Shown piece by piece: positions 10,577-21,426 of a DNA stretch of 64,000 nt. Source of the stretch: Papilionanthe hookeriana x Papilionanthe teres. Taxonomy: Eukaryota; Streptophyta; Magnoliopsida; Asparagales; Orchidaceae. Numbering within the stretch: position 1 is the first letter of the stretch; every line of letters begins with the position of its first letter. The stretch spans positions 69,391,982-69,455,981 of the forward strand of contig CM040430.1 in assembly GCA_022702705.1 (NCBI GenBank). Reading direction: 5' to 3'. The notes under the pieces were generated by a model that saw only the letters and a list, made by a program, of their open reading frames with translations, was not told the origin of the DNA and ran no database searches. The position numbers and the translations under genes were made by a program.

Positions 10577-10920
10577 CTAATAGTTCTTCAGAACTCCTAT
10601 TAATTTTTCTTCTTGATCTTTGCTTAGTTCTGAAGATATAATCACTGGTAAAGTTAATGAATTTCCAAGAAATGCATACTTTAAATGTGCAGGTAAAATT
10701 TTTAATTCCAGTTTAAGGGCTTTTTTAATTGAGGGTAAAATTATATCATTTTTAGTCGTGTCTAATATTTCCCAATTATCATGAATATAATGAGTTTCTT
10801 CAAATAAATTTTCTTCATTCACTTCTTCAATTTCTTCAGTTAATGACTCATTATATAACACATATTCATTATTTTTTTCTTCAGAAATGACTTTACATTT
10901 TTCTTGATAATGCTTTTTAA
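10577..10920 (-). pseudogene. Protease-RT connecting region, element 1
   Basis: The open stretch 10861-10577 (94 codons) has an acidic N-terminus and then LELKILPAHLKYAFLG and a Gln-Glu-Glu-Lys segment that precede the RT domain in Athila Pol. The match with 41099 onward in element 2 (MKILPNHLKYMFL) supports this. Stops separate it from both neighbours. Confidence 0.75.
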
Positions 10921-11871
10921 TTATATATCAAAAATATCCATCCGATAACATTTTTCTTTGTCAGGATACCTCATTGATTTCAGAACATTAAATGTTATCT
11001 CTTTATCATTAACTCTCATTATTAATTCTCCGTATTGCACATCAATCATAGCACGTCCGGTAGCTAGAAAAGGTCTCCCTAAAATAAGATGTATTTCTTT
11101 ATCTTCTTCCATATCCAATATAATGAAATCCACAGGGAAGATAAATTTATCCACTTTAATAAGAACATCCTCTATAACTTCTTTAGGATAAGTAATAGAT
11201 CGATCAACTAACTGAAGGGTTACAGTGGTGGGAGAAATTTCTTCTAAATCTAACCTTTGAAAGATAGAAAATGGCATAAGATTAATACTTGCTCCTAAAT
11301 CACACAAGGCTTTTCCACAAAATTTTTCTCCAATAGCATATGGTATAGTGAAACTTTCAGGATCTTTAAGCTTATGAGGTAGTTTCTTTTGAATTATTGC
11401 ACTACATTCTTCACTTAATGCAACAGTTTCATAAGCTTCAAATTTCCTTTTCTTGCTTAAAATATCCTTCATAAATTTTGCATAACTCGACATTTGTTCC
11501 AAAGCTTCAGCAAAAGGAATGTTGATGGTAAGTTTCTTAAAAATCTCAAAGAATTTAGAAAATTGTTGGTCAAGCTTCTGCTGTTTTAGTCTTTGAGGAA
11601 AAGGTGGTGGTGGTATTTCAACTTCCACTTCAATAGGAATTACAGTTTGATCTTTACTTGGAGAAAGAGTTTCTTTAGGTTTTTTAATCTCTTCAACTTC
11701 TCTCTCTTTTTTAATTTCATTCTGAATTTTCTCTTTTAATTCCTTTCCACTTCTAAGTTGTATAGCTTTTGCTTGTTCAAGGTGTTTTCCAATTTCTTTT
11801 AGATTAATTTCGACGTTGCTAGGAAGTGTTCCTTGATGTCTGTAATTAATTAAATTAGCAATTTGTCCCAT
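10921..11871 (-). pseudogene. Gag C-terminus plus aspartic protease, element 1
   Basis: An open stretch of 316 codons. Residues 1-130 are a charged linker with a Pro run (PPPPFPQRLKQQ). Residues 180-280 are the retroviral-type aspartic protease: active-site loop ALCDLGASIN (Asp191, here D-L-G-A instead of D-S/T-G-A) and the second motif ILGRPFLATG (263-272). Element 2 has D-M-G-A at the same place (41331-41855). The reading is in frame with gag upstream, interrupted by a TAG at 11872-11874. This is the best-preserved protein segment of the element. Confidence 0.88.
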
Positions 11872-13119
11872 CTAATTCTCAATATTTTGAATAGCAGTGT
11901 TTTGACTTTGTAACTGATTACCTAGTTGCAAGATCAATTCTTCTAAAGATAACTTTTTATGCTGATTGTTAAAACCCGGAGGATAAGTTGGTCTAAAGTT
12001 TGATTTTCCTTGATTGTTCTAATTCCCGGTTGAATTAACTTGATTATTACTCTATTGTTGATGTCCATTATTCCAATTAAAATTAGGGTGATTTTTCCAA
12101 CCTGGATTATAATAATACGAATAAGGGTTATTAGTTTTACTAGCAATAGCTTGCATTGTCTCCATTGTTTGAGAATCATCAATATTTGCAGAATTATCAT
12201 TACTTACATGCGATACATTAATAGCAGAATTATCCAATTTCTTAGATATCACAACCACTTGTGAAGCTAAAATAGAAAATGCTTCATTATCTTGAATACT
12301 TGCCACTCTTTTAGGATTAACCCTTTCAAAAGGCCATTGAAAATTATTGTTAGCCATTTCTTCAATTAAGGTATAGGCTTCATCAAATATCTTAGCCATT
12401 AAAGAACCACTACCAGCAACATCTATAATAGATCTAAGTGATCCAATAAGTCCGTTACAAAATGTTTGAATAATTAACCAATCTGGTAAAGGATGATGAG
12501 GACATTTTCTTAATAATTCTTTAAATCTTTCCCATGCTTCATAAATTGTCTCTTCATCAAATTGCATAAATGAAGTAATATCATTTCTTAATTTAGTAGT
12601 TTTAAAAGGAGGAAAACATTTAGCAAGGAATTTTTGTGTCATATCTGCCCAAGTTTTAATAGAACCAGTTGCTAATGAGTTAAGCCACATCTTTGCTTTA
12701 TCTTTTAAGGAAAAAGGAAAGAGTCTAAGCCTAATAGCATCATCAGAAACATTATTATATTTAAATGTAGCACAAAGCTCTAAGAAACTAGCAAAGTGTA
12801 AGTTTGGATCCTCATTTGGTGTTCCTCCAAATTGATTATTTTGAACTATTTGAATAATAGAAGATTTAAGCTCAAAAGAATTAGCATCTACAGCAGACAT
12901 TTGAATACTAATATGAAGTTCATCAGCTGTAGGGTTTGCATAATCCCTTAATGGTTTATAAACATTTTGTTCATTAATTTCTATTAGATTTTGATTACTG
13001 TTATGTAAGTTAGCCATTTACTGATATTTTTGAATTTGTTTTCTTTTTCTAATTCTTTTAACAGTTCTTTCTAATTCAGAATCAAAAGGTAATAATCCTT
13101 TAGATCCAGAACTACGCAT
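11872..13119 (-). pseudogene. gag: Gag of element 1 with in-frame stops
   Basis: The natural start is probably at 13119 (MRSSGSKGLLPFDSELERT, matching element 2's MRSSESIGLVPYDSELERT). A TAA at 13018-13020 cuts off the first 33 codons, and a TAG at 12052-12054 and later stops break the C-terminal third. The open core (13017-12052, 321 codons) holds the Athila Gag signature PLRDYANPTADE near residue 22, followed by the retrotransposon Gag domain (FGGTPNEDPN, LRLFPFSLKDKAKMWL, FLAKCFPP). The tail is Asn-rich. I see no CCHC zinc knuckle. Gag forms the particle that packages the element RNA. Confidence 0.9.
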
Positions 13120-13298
13120 AGAAAAATTAAATAAAAGTACTTGAATAAAATAAAATAAAATCTTTTTGATATTTTTGTTTTTGAAAATATTTTGTATATA
13201 TTTTTTATTTTAAAGAAATAAAAGTGTATATATAATATTTTAAATTTGAGAAATCTAAAAATTGTCTTTCTCTTCCTTCTTTCTTTCTTTCTTTCCTT
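13120..13298 (-). other. Element 1 5' leader
   Basis: About 180 bp between primer site and gag start. It contains a (CTTT)n pyrimidine run on the plus strand (about 13270-13298). No ORF. Confidence 0.6.
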
Positions 13299-13315
13299 CC
13301 CCGACAACGGCGCTA
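13299..13315 (-). other. Primer-binding site, tRNA-Asp type
   Basis: The plus strand reads CCCCGACAACGGCGCTA, which matches 15 of 17 bases of the 3' end of plant tRNA-Asp as I know it (CCCCGGCAACGGCGCCA). It lies six bases inside the 5' LTR. tRNA-Asp priming is characteristic of Athila/Calypso-type elements. Both mismatches are transitions. Confidence 0.8.
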
Positions 13316-14534
13316 AAAACTTGATGGACCGAAACACCTTACGACTACAAGAATTTATGAACTTATATTTATATATCTATAATAATTTCATAAAGTCACA
13401 ATTTCAAACGCAAGTATACGTATCGTTTCAAGTAATACAGGGCTCTATTCGAGTCCTGGTTATCGATCCCACAAGGAGATTAAGGGAAGATTAATTGAAG
13501 GAATTTATAGATTTTCAAATTAAAAGTAATTATAATTTTTATTTCTTTTCAAAATTCAGATTTTAAGTTTAATGAAATTTCTACTAAATGTAAGTAAAGC
13601 AGCAATAAAGTAAAGGTTAATGCAAGTATAATTAGAACAACTTTCTCCTTTTCAACTAATCCAAGATTTTTCAGAATAATTATCATTCGTGGAGAACTTG
13701 AGATTATGGTATTGCGCCAAATAGAAGCATTCCTATTCTTTACCTTTGCTAGATAGTATAAAGAACATTGGCTAATCTATATATTGGTTCATGATGTATT
13801 ATTAGTAGAATGGGTTAATCTAGGCTCACACTTCTAGATGTCCAAGGGTGGCTATGGTCGGCCCTACTAGTGACCCCTTCCCTTTATATAAACCAAATTA
13901 TTAGAATTTAGTCTGTCACTCTAAAAACTAATTAATTCTACGCCCAATAAATAATATCTACCTATTTATTTGTACTTCACCATGAATAACCCAGTATGGC
14001 CTTCGATTATCCAAGGATTAATGTGATATCTACTAGTTAAGAACTCATCTCCGGATAGGTCTCAAAATTCTTCAACAAGTTTTAACAATTCAAATGGCCA
14101 GTTTAAAAAGTAAATTAAGATCAGGTATGAAATATCATTGTAATAATTTTAAAATTTAAGTTAAGTTCTCCAACAAAATCAAATTATCTTATTATATTTT
14201 CATAGTTGAAAGGAGAAAGAAAAGTAACTACTCATAACACATTGAATTCACACAACAAAACATATTTTAAAACTTTTAACCAAGTTACAAATACTTATCT
14301 GAAATGTTCCTTCATGTGATCCTTTGACTCCTACTAACTCCAATGCAAGGTACAAGACTTCAACAACAACAACACTTATAAACTCTCACTTACTACTCAA
14401 GGAATTGAGTAGTAACACTAAAAACAACTAAAATAAACTCGCTAAATACTTAAGAAGAAAATATGGTGGCTCTTTAAATCTATCTCCGGATGCTGGAGAT
14501 CTAAGGGGGCACATTTTTATGTAAAAATGTCTCC

Positions 14535-14542
14535 TATTTATA
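14535..14542 (-). promoter_or_regulatory. TATA box of element 1 5' LTR
   Basis: TATAAATA on the minus strand, aligned with 3109-3116. As this is the 5' LTR it would drive the genomic RNA toward gag. Confidence 0.6.
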
Positions 14543-14940
14543 GAGCTTCAAAAATGACCGGGGGTTGCTTAAGGCACCTCTTCAAAATTCGTCCAAATTC
14601 AATACATCTTCTAGAGAGTAACTGTGGCGCCTAGGCGAAGGGATGTTGCACCTAGGCGCCGGACTCCGTGACCAAGTCTTCGCACGTCTTCACTTAGGAT
14701 TGCATCTCTTCGCGATTATAACTGTTTTCCTGTGTCCAGATGCATTTTATCACATGTCCTATGTATTAGGAGTAACTTCTAGTCTTCTAGAAGGTCTGAT
14801 AACCGCTTAACACCTTCAAAATAACTGCCCAAAGTTGTTAAAAATCTTATCTGCTTTAGTATCGAACTAGCGCTTAGGCGCCGGATTCTGTCGCCTAGGC
14901 GCCAGACCTATAATTTCGGTAACTTTGCTCTTTAGCTCTA

Positions 14941-14980
14941 TTTTTGCTCCTTTTTGCTCCTTTTTGCTCCTTTTTGCTCC
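14941..14980. repeat. Ten-mer tandem run TTTTTGCTCC x4
   Basis: Four exact copies, then TTTTTCCTGC. The 3' LTR has about one copy at 3511-3530, so the run expanded (or shrank) after insertion. It accounts for most of the 27-bp length difference between the LTRs. Confidence 0.85.
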
Positions 14981-15111
14981 TTTTTCCTGCTTGAACTCTT
15001 TTTTTCATCACCTATATCCAATAGCATAAAAATACCTTTCACTAAAGCATAATATCCCTAAAAATTGAATCATAAATAAGGCATAAAAATAGGTACTTTT
15101 TAAGTGGATCA

Positions 15112-15116
15112 GTTCC
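15112..15116. other. Right target-site duplication of element 1
   Basis: GTTCC, identical to the empty-site sequence in the other family B copies. Its partner is 1888-1892. Confidence 0.7.
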
Positions 15117-16749
15117 CTAAGCTCTTAACCCTAGGCTAGAGTTTGGTTAGAACCAACATATGGAGGATCCAAAGTGGGATTTCTCCTGGTCCATGGCTCA
15201 ATTAGGTTGAAATTCTTATTTAACCACAATTCTACCAAAAATTCCAACTTTGACCCCTTACCCCTAAAACTCTACCAAATTACCAAATTACTTCTAAACC
15301 CTAATTTTTGACCAAATTCCCAAAATTTGCCCAAATTACCCAATTTCTTCCAAAAATCATTCCAAAATATTAACCACCATCAAAATTAACCAAAATCCAC
15401 CAAATTTCCCAATATTCCTAAAATACCCCAAAATACCCAAAATGACCAAAATACCCATCCAAATTCAAAAGTTTCAAAAATTCCTAAAAATTCTAAAATC
15501 ATCCCAAATGTCCACAAAAGCAATTAGAGCCACTTCATCCGACCCAATTTGACCGAATTAACTCATTTTGACCAAAAGCCCTAATTTCCCCCTTTAAGCC
15601 TAAAATGCCTAAATCACCTCCAATGTCCACCCAATTGGCCTTAATCTGCCCTAATGTCAATTTTAAACTCAAATTCACCATGCCTAATCTCAATTCAAAC
15701 CAAATCGAATCCCAATTTGACCCAATTTAAAAACCAATTTCAATCCAAATCAAAAAGCCTAATTTTTGGCCATATGATCTAAATTTCGGCCATATGACCT
15801 AAATCCCCCAAATTAAACTCCATAACCAAGCTCATTTCCTCAAATTTGAATTCCAAACTCTTCATAATATTCTTACACACCAAATGGATCCATCAATTAA
15901 CCCATATTTGAGCCCAAACGTCACCCAAATCCAACCCAAGTTTAAATCCCCAAGTTTGCTCCAAATGTGCCACATACCTAAACTCCATCTAATTGAATCC
16001 CATAATCCTAGAATTTCCAGCCAATTCATGTTGAAAACTCTTCATGAAATCCCTTAAACCAAATTGATCAATCAATTGACCCTTGACCTCACTCTAGCCT
16101 AATCCAAACCCAAGTCTAACCCAACATGCTCAAAATTGACCATATGATCATATGACCAAATCCACCCCCAAATTAATTCAAAAGCACTCCAAATCTTTTC
16201 CAAATCCTACATGACAATAATACACACCACATTGCACAATCAATTTGACCTATTCCAAGCTCAAACCCAACTTTGCACAACATTGACCCAAGTTACCTAA
16301 ATATGAACCCATGACCAAATGTGACCAAACTTAGCCCAATGTGACCAAGCCAAGTCCACCACAACCATTAAGTGAAACCTAGAGACTTGTCTAGATCCAC
16401 CTAGCCCAACCTATTGGAGTCATGGATCAAGGGTCCCCTAAATTAGGGGATCCCCTTCCTTAAATGGCTAAACCTAAGGGAGAGATGCAATAAACCATCA
16501 ACCGTTTAAGCTCACTGTAATTAAGACCTGCGCACCTAACCACCTGACTTCTGGCCACCTCCCCTGGCCTAGTCGGCCGATATAGTCACCGGAGGAACTT
16601 AAATCGAGACGGCCTCACTCTCAAAATAAACCCAATTAAACCCATCCAATCTGGCGAGCTCTGATTGGCTTGTGTAGCTGTTAAGCACTCCACATAAGCA
16701 ACTCAATGCACCCATTGCCAAGCCTTAAGCTCCACCAGGCAGCCATGAC

Positions 16750-16756
16750 TATAAAT
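16750..16756 (+). promoter_or_regulatory. TATA box of family B (copy B1)
   Basis: TATAAAT in the context GCCATGACTATAAATGGACC. The same box is at 23423-23429 and 51527-51533. In the inverted piece the first T has become C (about 30144-30152). Preservation amid diverged sequence makes a core promoter likely. Confidence 0.6.
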
Positions 16757-17819
16757 GGACCCCTACACAGCCAAGATGGAGAGGGCGCTTGACCTTGGTG
16801 AAGCCCTGCCAAAATCTCTCTAGAGCTTCTCCAGATCCTCCTGAGTGCAAGACCACTGTTTTTAGCCATCTAAACTCAGTGCCCTGAGTCAATTTCTCAG
16901 CCAAATTCCCCGCTGGAAAAAGACAAAATTCACCACCACTCCACAATGCACCAAAATCCAATTGCATGCACCCACACCATCACTAGACTGAGAGAAGAAG
17001 ATCCCCCATAGAAGCCCCATCACAGAAAGCTCCTAGCATAGAGTTTGATCAACCCACCAAATTGGGTTTGATCAATTTCATACCTGAACCCAAGGAGAGC
17101 TCGAATTGGTGCTTGGAGGAGCTTCGCGAGGTCCTTACGAAGGTGTAGAGGTCATTTAATCGAAGCCACACCCCTCTGATCAAGATATTGAGCTCTCATT
17201 CTAACCAAAGACTATTTTTGTTCTCCAAGTATGAATAATGTATTTCATACAATATAAACCATATAGATATGTTGATCTAGACTAGATGAGTCTATAGAAT
17301 CAAACCCAAAGTGATTTGGTTGATTCTTGGCTGAGATCTTTGGGATAGAAGGTGGACGGCTCACGGGTTGAACCAGTTGGGGATGATAAACCAGCGTCGT
17401 CCGATCTCACGTGTATCAGACAGACGACCCTGATCGCGCTGTATGGAGAGATAGAGTATAACCGCGAAGCCCGGTTAGTGCTGAGTTAGATGGTGGAGTC
17501 CAATAGCGCAGTGACGCATGTTCTTTTAATGTGTACAAGCCTAACGCGGATAAGTGAGAAAATAAGATATTTTCAAATTAATTCAATTAGTTCATCTTTA
17601 AAAATTCATAACTTGATGTAGAAAAATCCTAAAAAAAAAGAAAAATACTCTCTTGCTCGGTGAACAGAGGAGAACAATGTGGAGATAGTTTGGTGTTTAT
17701 TTGATGTGTGTTTTATTTTTAATTAATTAAATACAATAAATCATATATAGGACCTAATTAGCTCTAGACATTTCACCATGGCTTAAGATTTGGGGGTTTT
17801 GTTATCTCTATCATGAGAG

Positions 17820-17824
17820 ATCTT
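17820..17824. other. Left target-site duplication ATCTT of solo LTR
   Basis: ATCTT directly before TGATCC, matched perfectly at 19606-19610. Confidence 0.9.
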
Positions 17825-19605
17825 TGATCCCGAAATATTTATGCTTACATTTTATATATGAATTTATACTTCTCTTTAATGATATTATAAAATGGGATAC
17901 TACACAACTATACATATCATTATCAAGTAATATAGGACTTTCTGTTAAGCTCTGAAATATCGAACCCACAGGGAAAGTGTTAAATAAAGAAAATAGAAAA
18001 ATAACTTTTTATTTTTTAATAAAACTCTTACCCAAACTAAAGATAATATTCTAGGAAAGAAAATTTCATTCTTTTTGTTAATTTTTTTAATTTGAAATGA
18101 AAGTAAACAACCACTTTAACCAAATTTTTGTAAGATGAAAGCAATGCAAATAAAATATCTTTCTCCTTATTATGATTCAGTAACAAGTCATGGAATTCTG
18201 TTGTGGAAGTGTAAAATGTGTTGTGTCAAATAGGAGCAATTATATTCTTTACCGTTACTAGAGATGCTATAAAAACATAGGTTAATCTATTGCTTTATAA
18301 ATCTTGAAGACGGGCTAGGCAGGAAAGATACTAGCACTCACTCTAGAGTTTCCTCTTCTCCTTTCACCTGGTGGCTAACATCTTGTATCAAAACATAAAA
18401 TAATAAATCAAATTGGGGGCTTTAGCCCGTCACTCTAAAGTCCTCTAATTCTACACCCATCAAAGTATATCTCCCTATTTATTTGCACTCAATCAAATGG
18501 ATAACATTCTCACCCATATAATCTCATGTGATTCTTTCCAATTATTGACTGAGATAATACCATACTAGTTCTTACATGTTCTCACAACATATATTAACAT
18601 CTTATTTAGATAGACCAAGAAGTAAATGAAGTACAAGGTTTTGAATCATCACAACTTCTTCCAAAATTAATTTTTTATACTTCAAACAACATTCTTCCAT
18701 GACTTTATTACTTCATCATTTTAAGGAAAAAGATAAATAATACTACTCAGAATTCATGGAGAAAATACAATCACAAATTGGTTTAAAAGTAGAAATCATA
18801 GTGAAAAGACAAGAAGTCTAAACTAAAAACCAAATGTAATAACACTGATAAAGACCTATCTGTAAATCGTCTTTACCAAACTCTTAAAGTTCCTTTAAAA
18901 ACTTTACTTTTCCTTACAATACTCCTTAAAGGTTGGCATTCAACTCTAAGGATTACAAATCTCACTTCTAATCCTAATACAAACCATAGTAAATTAAGTA
19001 GAAATGGTGAAGTGGACTAATGTGTTACTAAAGTAATTCTCTTACACAATAAACATAAACCACACTCTCCAACAACAACTTTTTTGATTTATAAGCCTTT
19101 TTTTGTTATTTTCCTACATGTGCCTTCATATCTCTTCAAATTGTGTTCAAAGTCAATGAATCCTCCAAGAGATGCATCCATTTAAGATTAATTTAAATTA
19201 ATTTTGGCGCCAATAGGAAGTTACACATGTTTGTACCAAGAGTTGCCTCAAATACCTTTTCAAAATGGAGTAAAAAATTAATTAACTCATCTTTAGTAAC
19301 TGTAACGTGTAAGCGCGAGATCTCGGTGCTTAGCCGCGAGGCTTCTGACGTGTAAACTTTAGGTCCAAGCGCATAGTCGCTGGGCTCTGGCGTGTAAGTG
19401 CGAGTCCATGTGCTTAGTCGCCACAGATCAATTTTGCACCTTTCTTTATTTTTGCTCCAAATTTGATCCTTTTTCACTCCTTTCATCACATTCATCCATT
19501 TAATCATACCTGCAAAAAAAAAATATACAACATACCTTCCATTAAAGTGGAATATCATAAAAAATAGGTATGTGTATAAAAATACTATATATTTTAGGTG
19601 TATCA
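17825..19605 (-). mobile_element. Solo Athila-type LTR (1781 bp) with perfect target duplication
   Basis: Runs TGATCCCG...GTGTATCA between perfect ATCTT repeats and interrupts copy B1. It shows the Athila LTR order: the degraded ACGCAAGTATACG block, CGAACCCACAGG (17952-17970), a TATAAATC box on the minus strand near 19088, and GC-rich words of the GGTGCTTAGCCGCGAGG type (19310-19430). It has no interior, so LTR-LTR recombination removed the body. Open frames inside it, such as 19193-19606 minus, are not genes. It belongs to the same LTR subfamily as 57743-59494. Confidence 0.92.
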
Positions 19606-19610
19606 ATCTT
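19606..19610. other. Right target-site duplication ATCTT
   Basis: Perfect copy of 17820-17824. Confidence 0.9.
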
Positions 19611-21426
19611 CCCTGATTTTTCTAAGGACAGGGGGAATCTCTACGTAGAGACCCCTAATTTTCAAGTTAAGCATGTTTGTTTTGATATAAAAATTCTAAT
19701 AATTAGAATATTAATCAGAAAATGCAAAGTAAATTTTGGTAGGTTCACTGTGACCAGAGGAACAGAGGAAAAATATAAACTTGATTTAACTCTTAAAAAT
19801 CTCACTAATGGTAATTAAACCTCTAAAATGAAAGAAAAATAAAATGGGTTAAATATAAATGTAAACAATTTAATTTTGATTCTCCACTGGACATTAGGGT
19901 CAGAGGAGCTCTTATAAAAAATTTTTAAGCCATTTGGAGTTAATTCGACCACATAATTTGATTTTTAAATTAAATAATATTATTAGCATTAAAATAACTA
20001 TAATAATTAAAATATAAGTTGGAAAATTATAAAATTAGGTTTGGTAGTTCCTTATAACTAAAAGAATATAGAAAAAATAAGATGGTAATTAAAATAAACT
20101 TCATTTTTAGGCTTCTTTTTAGATTTAAAAATTATTTAAAATTATTAAAATTAACTAAAAATCTCTAAAATACAAAAATGCACTAAACTATCACATTTGG
20201 TCTCTAGATCACTTGGGAGCAATTCAAATAATTTTCCTAATTTTCTAAATAAAGATATTAATTTTTTAAAGCTTAAAAATGAATTTTTCCTAATGTTTCA
20301 CAAAATAATTTTAATAATTAAATATAAAAAAATATAAAATTTATTTCTCTAGGTTCTCTGACCTCAGAGAGACTTATAAAAAAAACCAAACTTAATTTCA
20401 ACCTAAATAATATTTTATATTTAATTAATACTCCAGAACTTAAAATAATTTTAATAATTAAATTAAAATTAAAAAAATCCAGGAAATTTGTCCAAGTGGT
20501 CCATTGGTCTAGGTGATCCTCTAGTAATTTTTCTAAGAATAAATATTTTGTTTTAATTAAGTTATTAAACTATCTTTAAAAATCCTCATTTTTGCATGTA
20601 AATAATTATAAAATCTAAAACTAGAAAAATTACTTTTTTCTCCTCTGATGCTTTAATTGTCGTATATGTAGGGTGACATAAAAAAATTTCAAAGTCATTT
20701 TAGTTAAATTTAATGAATTATGAGGTGATAAGCCTCATAGAGTCAAAATTATAATAAGGAATTATAGTGCAAAATTGTAATTAAAGAATTTAAGCCTTAA
20801 TTAATGTTTAGGCCTAATCAAAGGGAAATGGGTAATGAATTATCAGAATTGACATACCTGGATGATTGAAATGAAAGGGTTTTAAATGGTAGAAACTAAC
20901 CTCAACTTTGTCACAAAAAAGATAAATTTGTAATTTCTTTAATTATCTTAATTTGGAAGATAATCACAAATTAAATGATCCTAAGTTAAGGGTTTTATCC
21001 TTGGAAGATAGTATCTAATGATCTAAAATCCTGTAATCAATAGTTTAATGATAAGTTAGTACTTTGATAAGAATCATGATCACATAAGTTAACTTTTCGT
21101 TAAATTGTAAATATACCCATTGAAGTCCTAAGGGATTGGTATTGATCTAGGCTTAATCAAATTTGAATAATATGGATTAGAAAAGATGATAAAATTATTC
21201 ATAAACATATGTGAAACACTACAAGCCCAACTTCAAAATCAAATCAGCTAAGCTTCTTAATTAAACCAATGTGCCCCTAAAGGCCCCACTCACATAATTT
21301 AAATTGAATATCAACTGATGATTGCCCCCTTCTTAGAGATGATCAGAACATCAGTTTATTGAGCATAAGGGTATGATAGAGATGAATAATTAAGCAACAT
21401 AATAAGTTTGAAGGAACTCTAGACGT
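19606..21426 (+). repeat. Family B copy B1, right segment
   Basis: AT-rich, colinear with 24500-26335 (B2) and 52590-54385 (B3). It breaks off at CTAGACGT, where the TGTTGACC terminus of B2 follows at once. The expected last 1.4 kb of B1 is not found elsewhere in the window. No ORF. Confidence 0.8.

Larger units (their letters stand above)
1893..15111 (-). mobile_element. Athila-type Ty3/gypsy LTR retrotransposon, element 1 (13.2 kb, defective)
   Basis: LTRs of 1763 bp (1893-3655) and 1790 bp (13322-15111) both run TGAT...ATCA. Between them, on the minus strand: tRNA-Asp-type primer site (13299-13315), gag (to 13119), protease, RT/RNase H, integrase (to 7815), a small ORF, a 3' ORF and a polypurine tract (3656-3670). 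The order gag-pr-rt-rh-int plus 3' ORFs and the primer type fit the Athila lineage. All coding parts carry stops or frameshifts. My hand comparison of the first 180 bp of the LTRs gives about 5% difference, so the insertion is not recent. It sits inside family B copy B1. Confidence 0.93.
13322..15111 (-). repeat. Element 1 5' LTR
   Basis: 1790 bp, TGATGGACC...GTGGATCA, the partner of 1893-3655. It carries the same conserved block, the same TATA box (14535-14542) and the same palindrome pairs (14623-14668, 14868-14906). It differs by a fourfold TTTTTGCTCC run at 14941-14980. Confidence 0.93.
15112..17824 (+). repeat. Family B copy B1, middle segment
   Basis: Colinear with 21800-24490 (B2) and with 48283-49689 plus 51355-52580 (B3). 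It holds a 1.2-kb tract almost free of G on the plus strand (15230-16430), a telobox AAACCCTAA (15296-15304), a TATA box (16750-16756), and a CpG-containing block (17390-17540). No credible ORF. It ends at the ATCTT duplication of a solo LTR. Confidence 0.85.

Noticed and set aside
19193..19606. 137-codon minus ORF
   Set aside because: Lies wholly inside the solo LTR 17825-19605. No match to a protein and not open in the related LTR 57743-59494.
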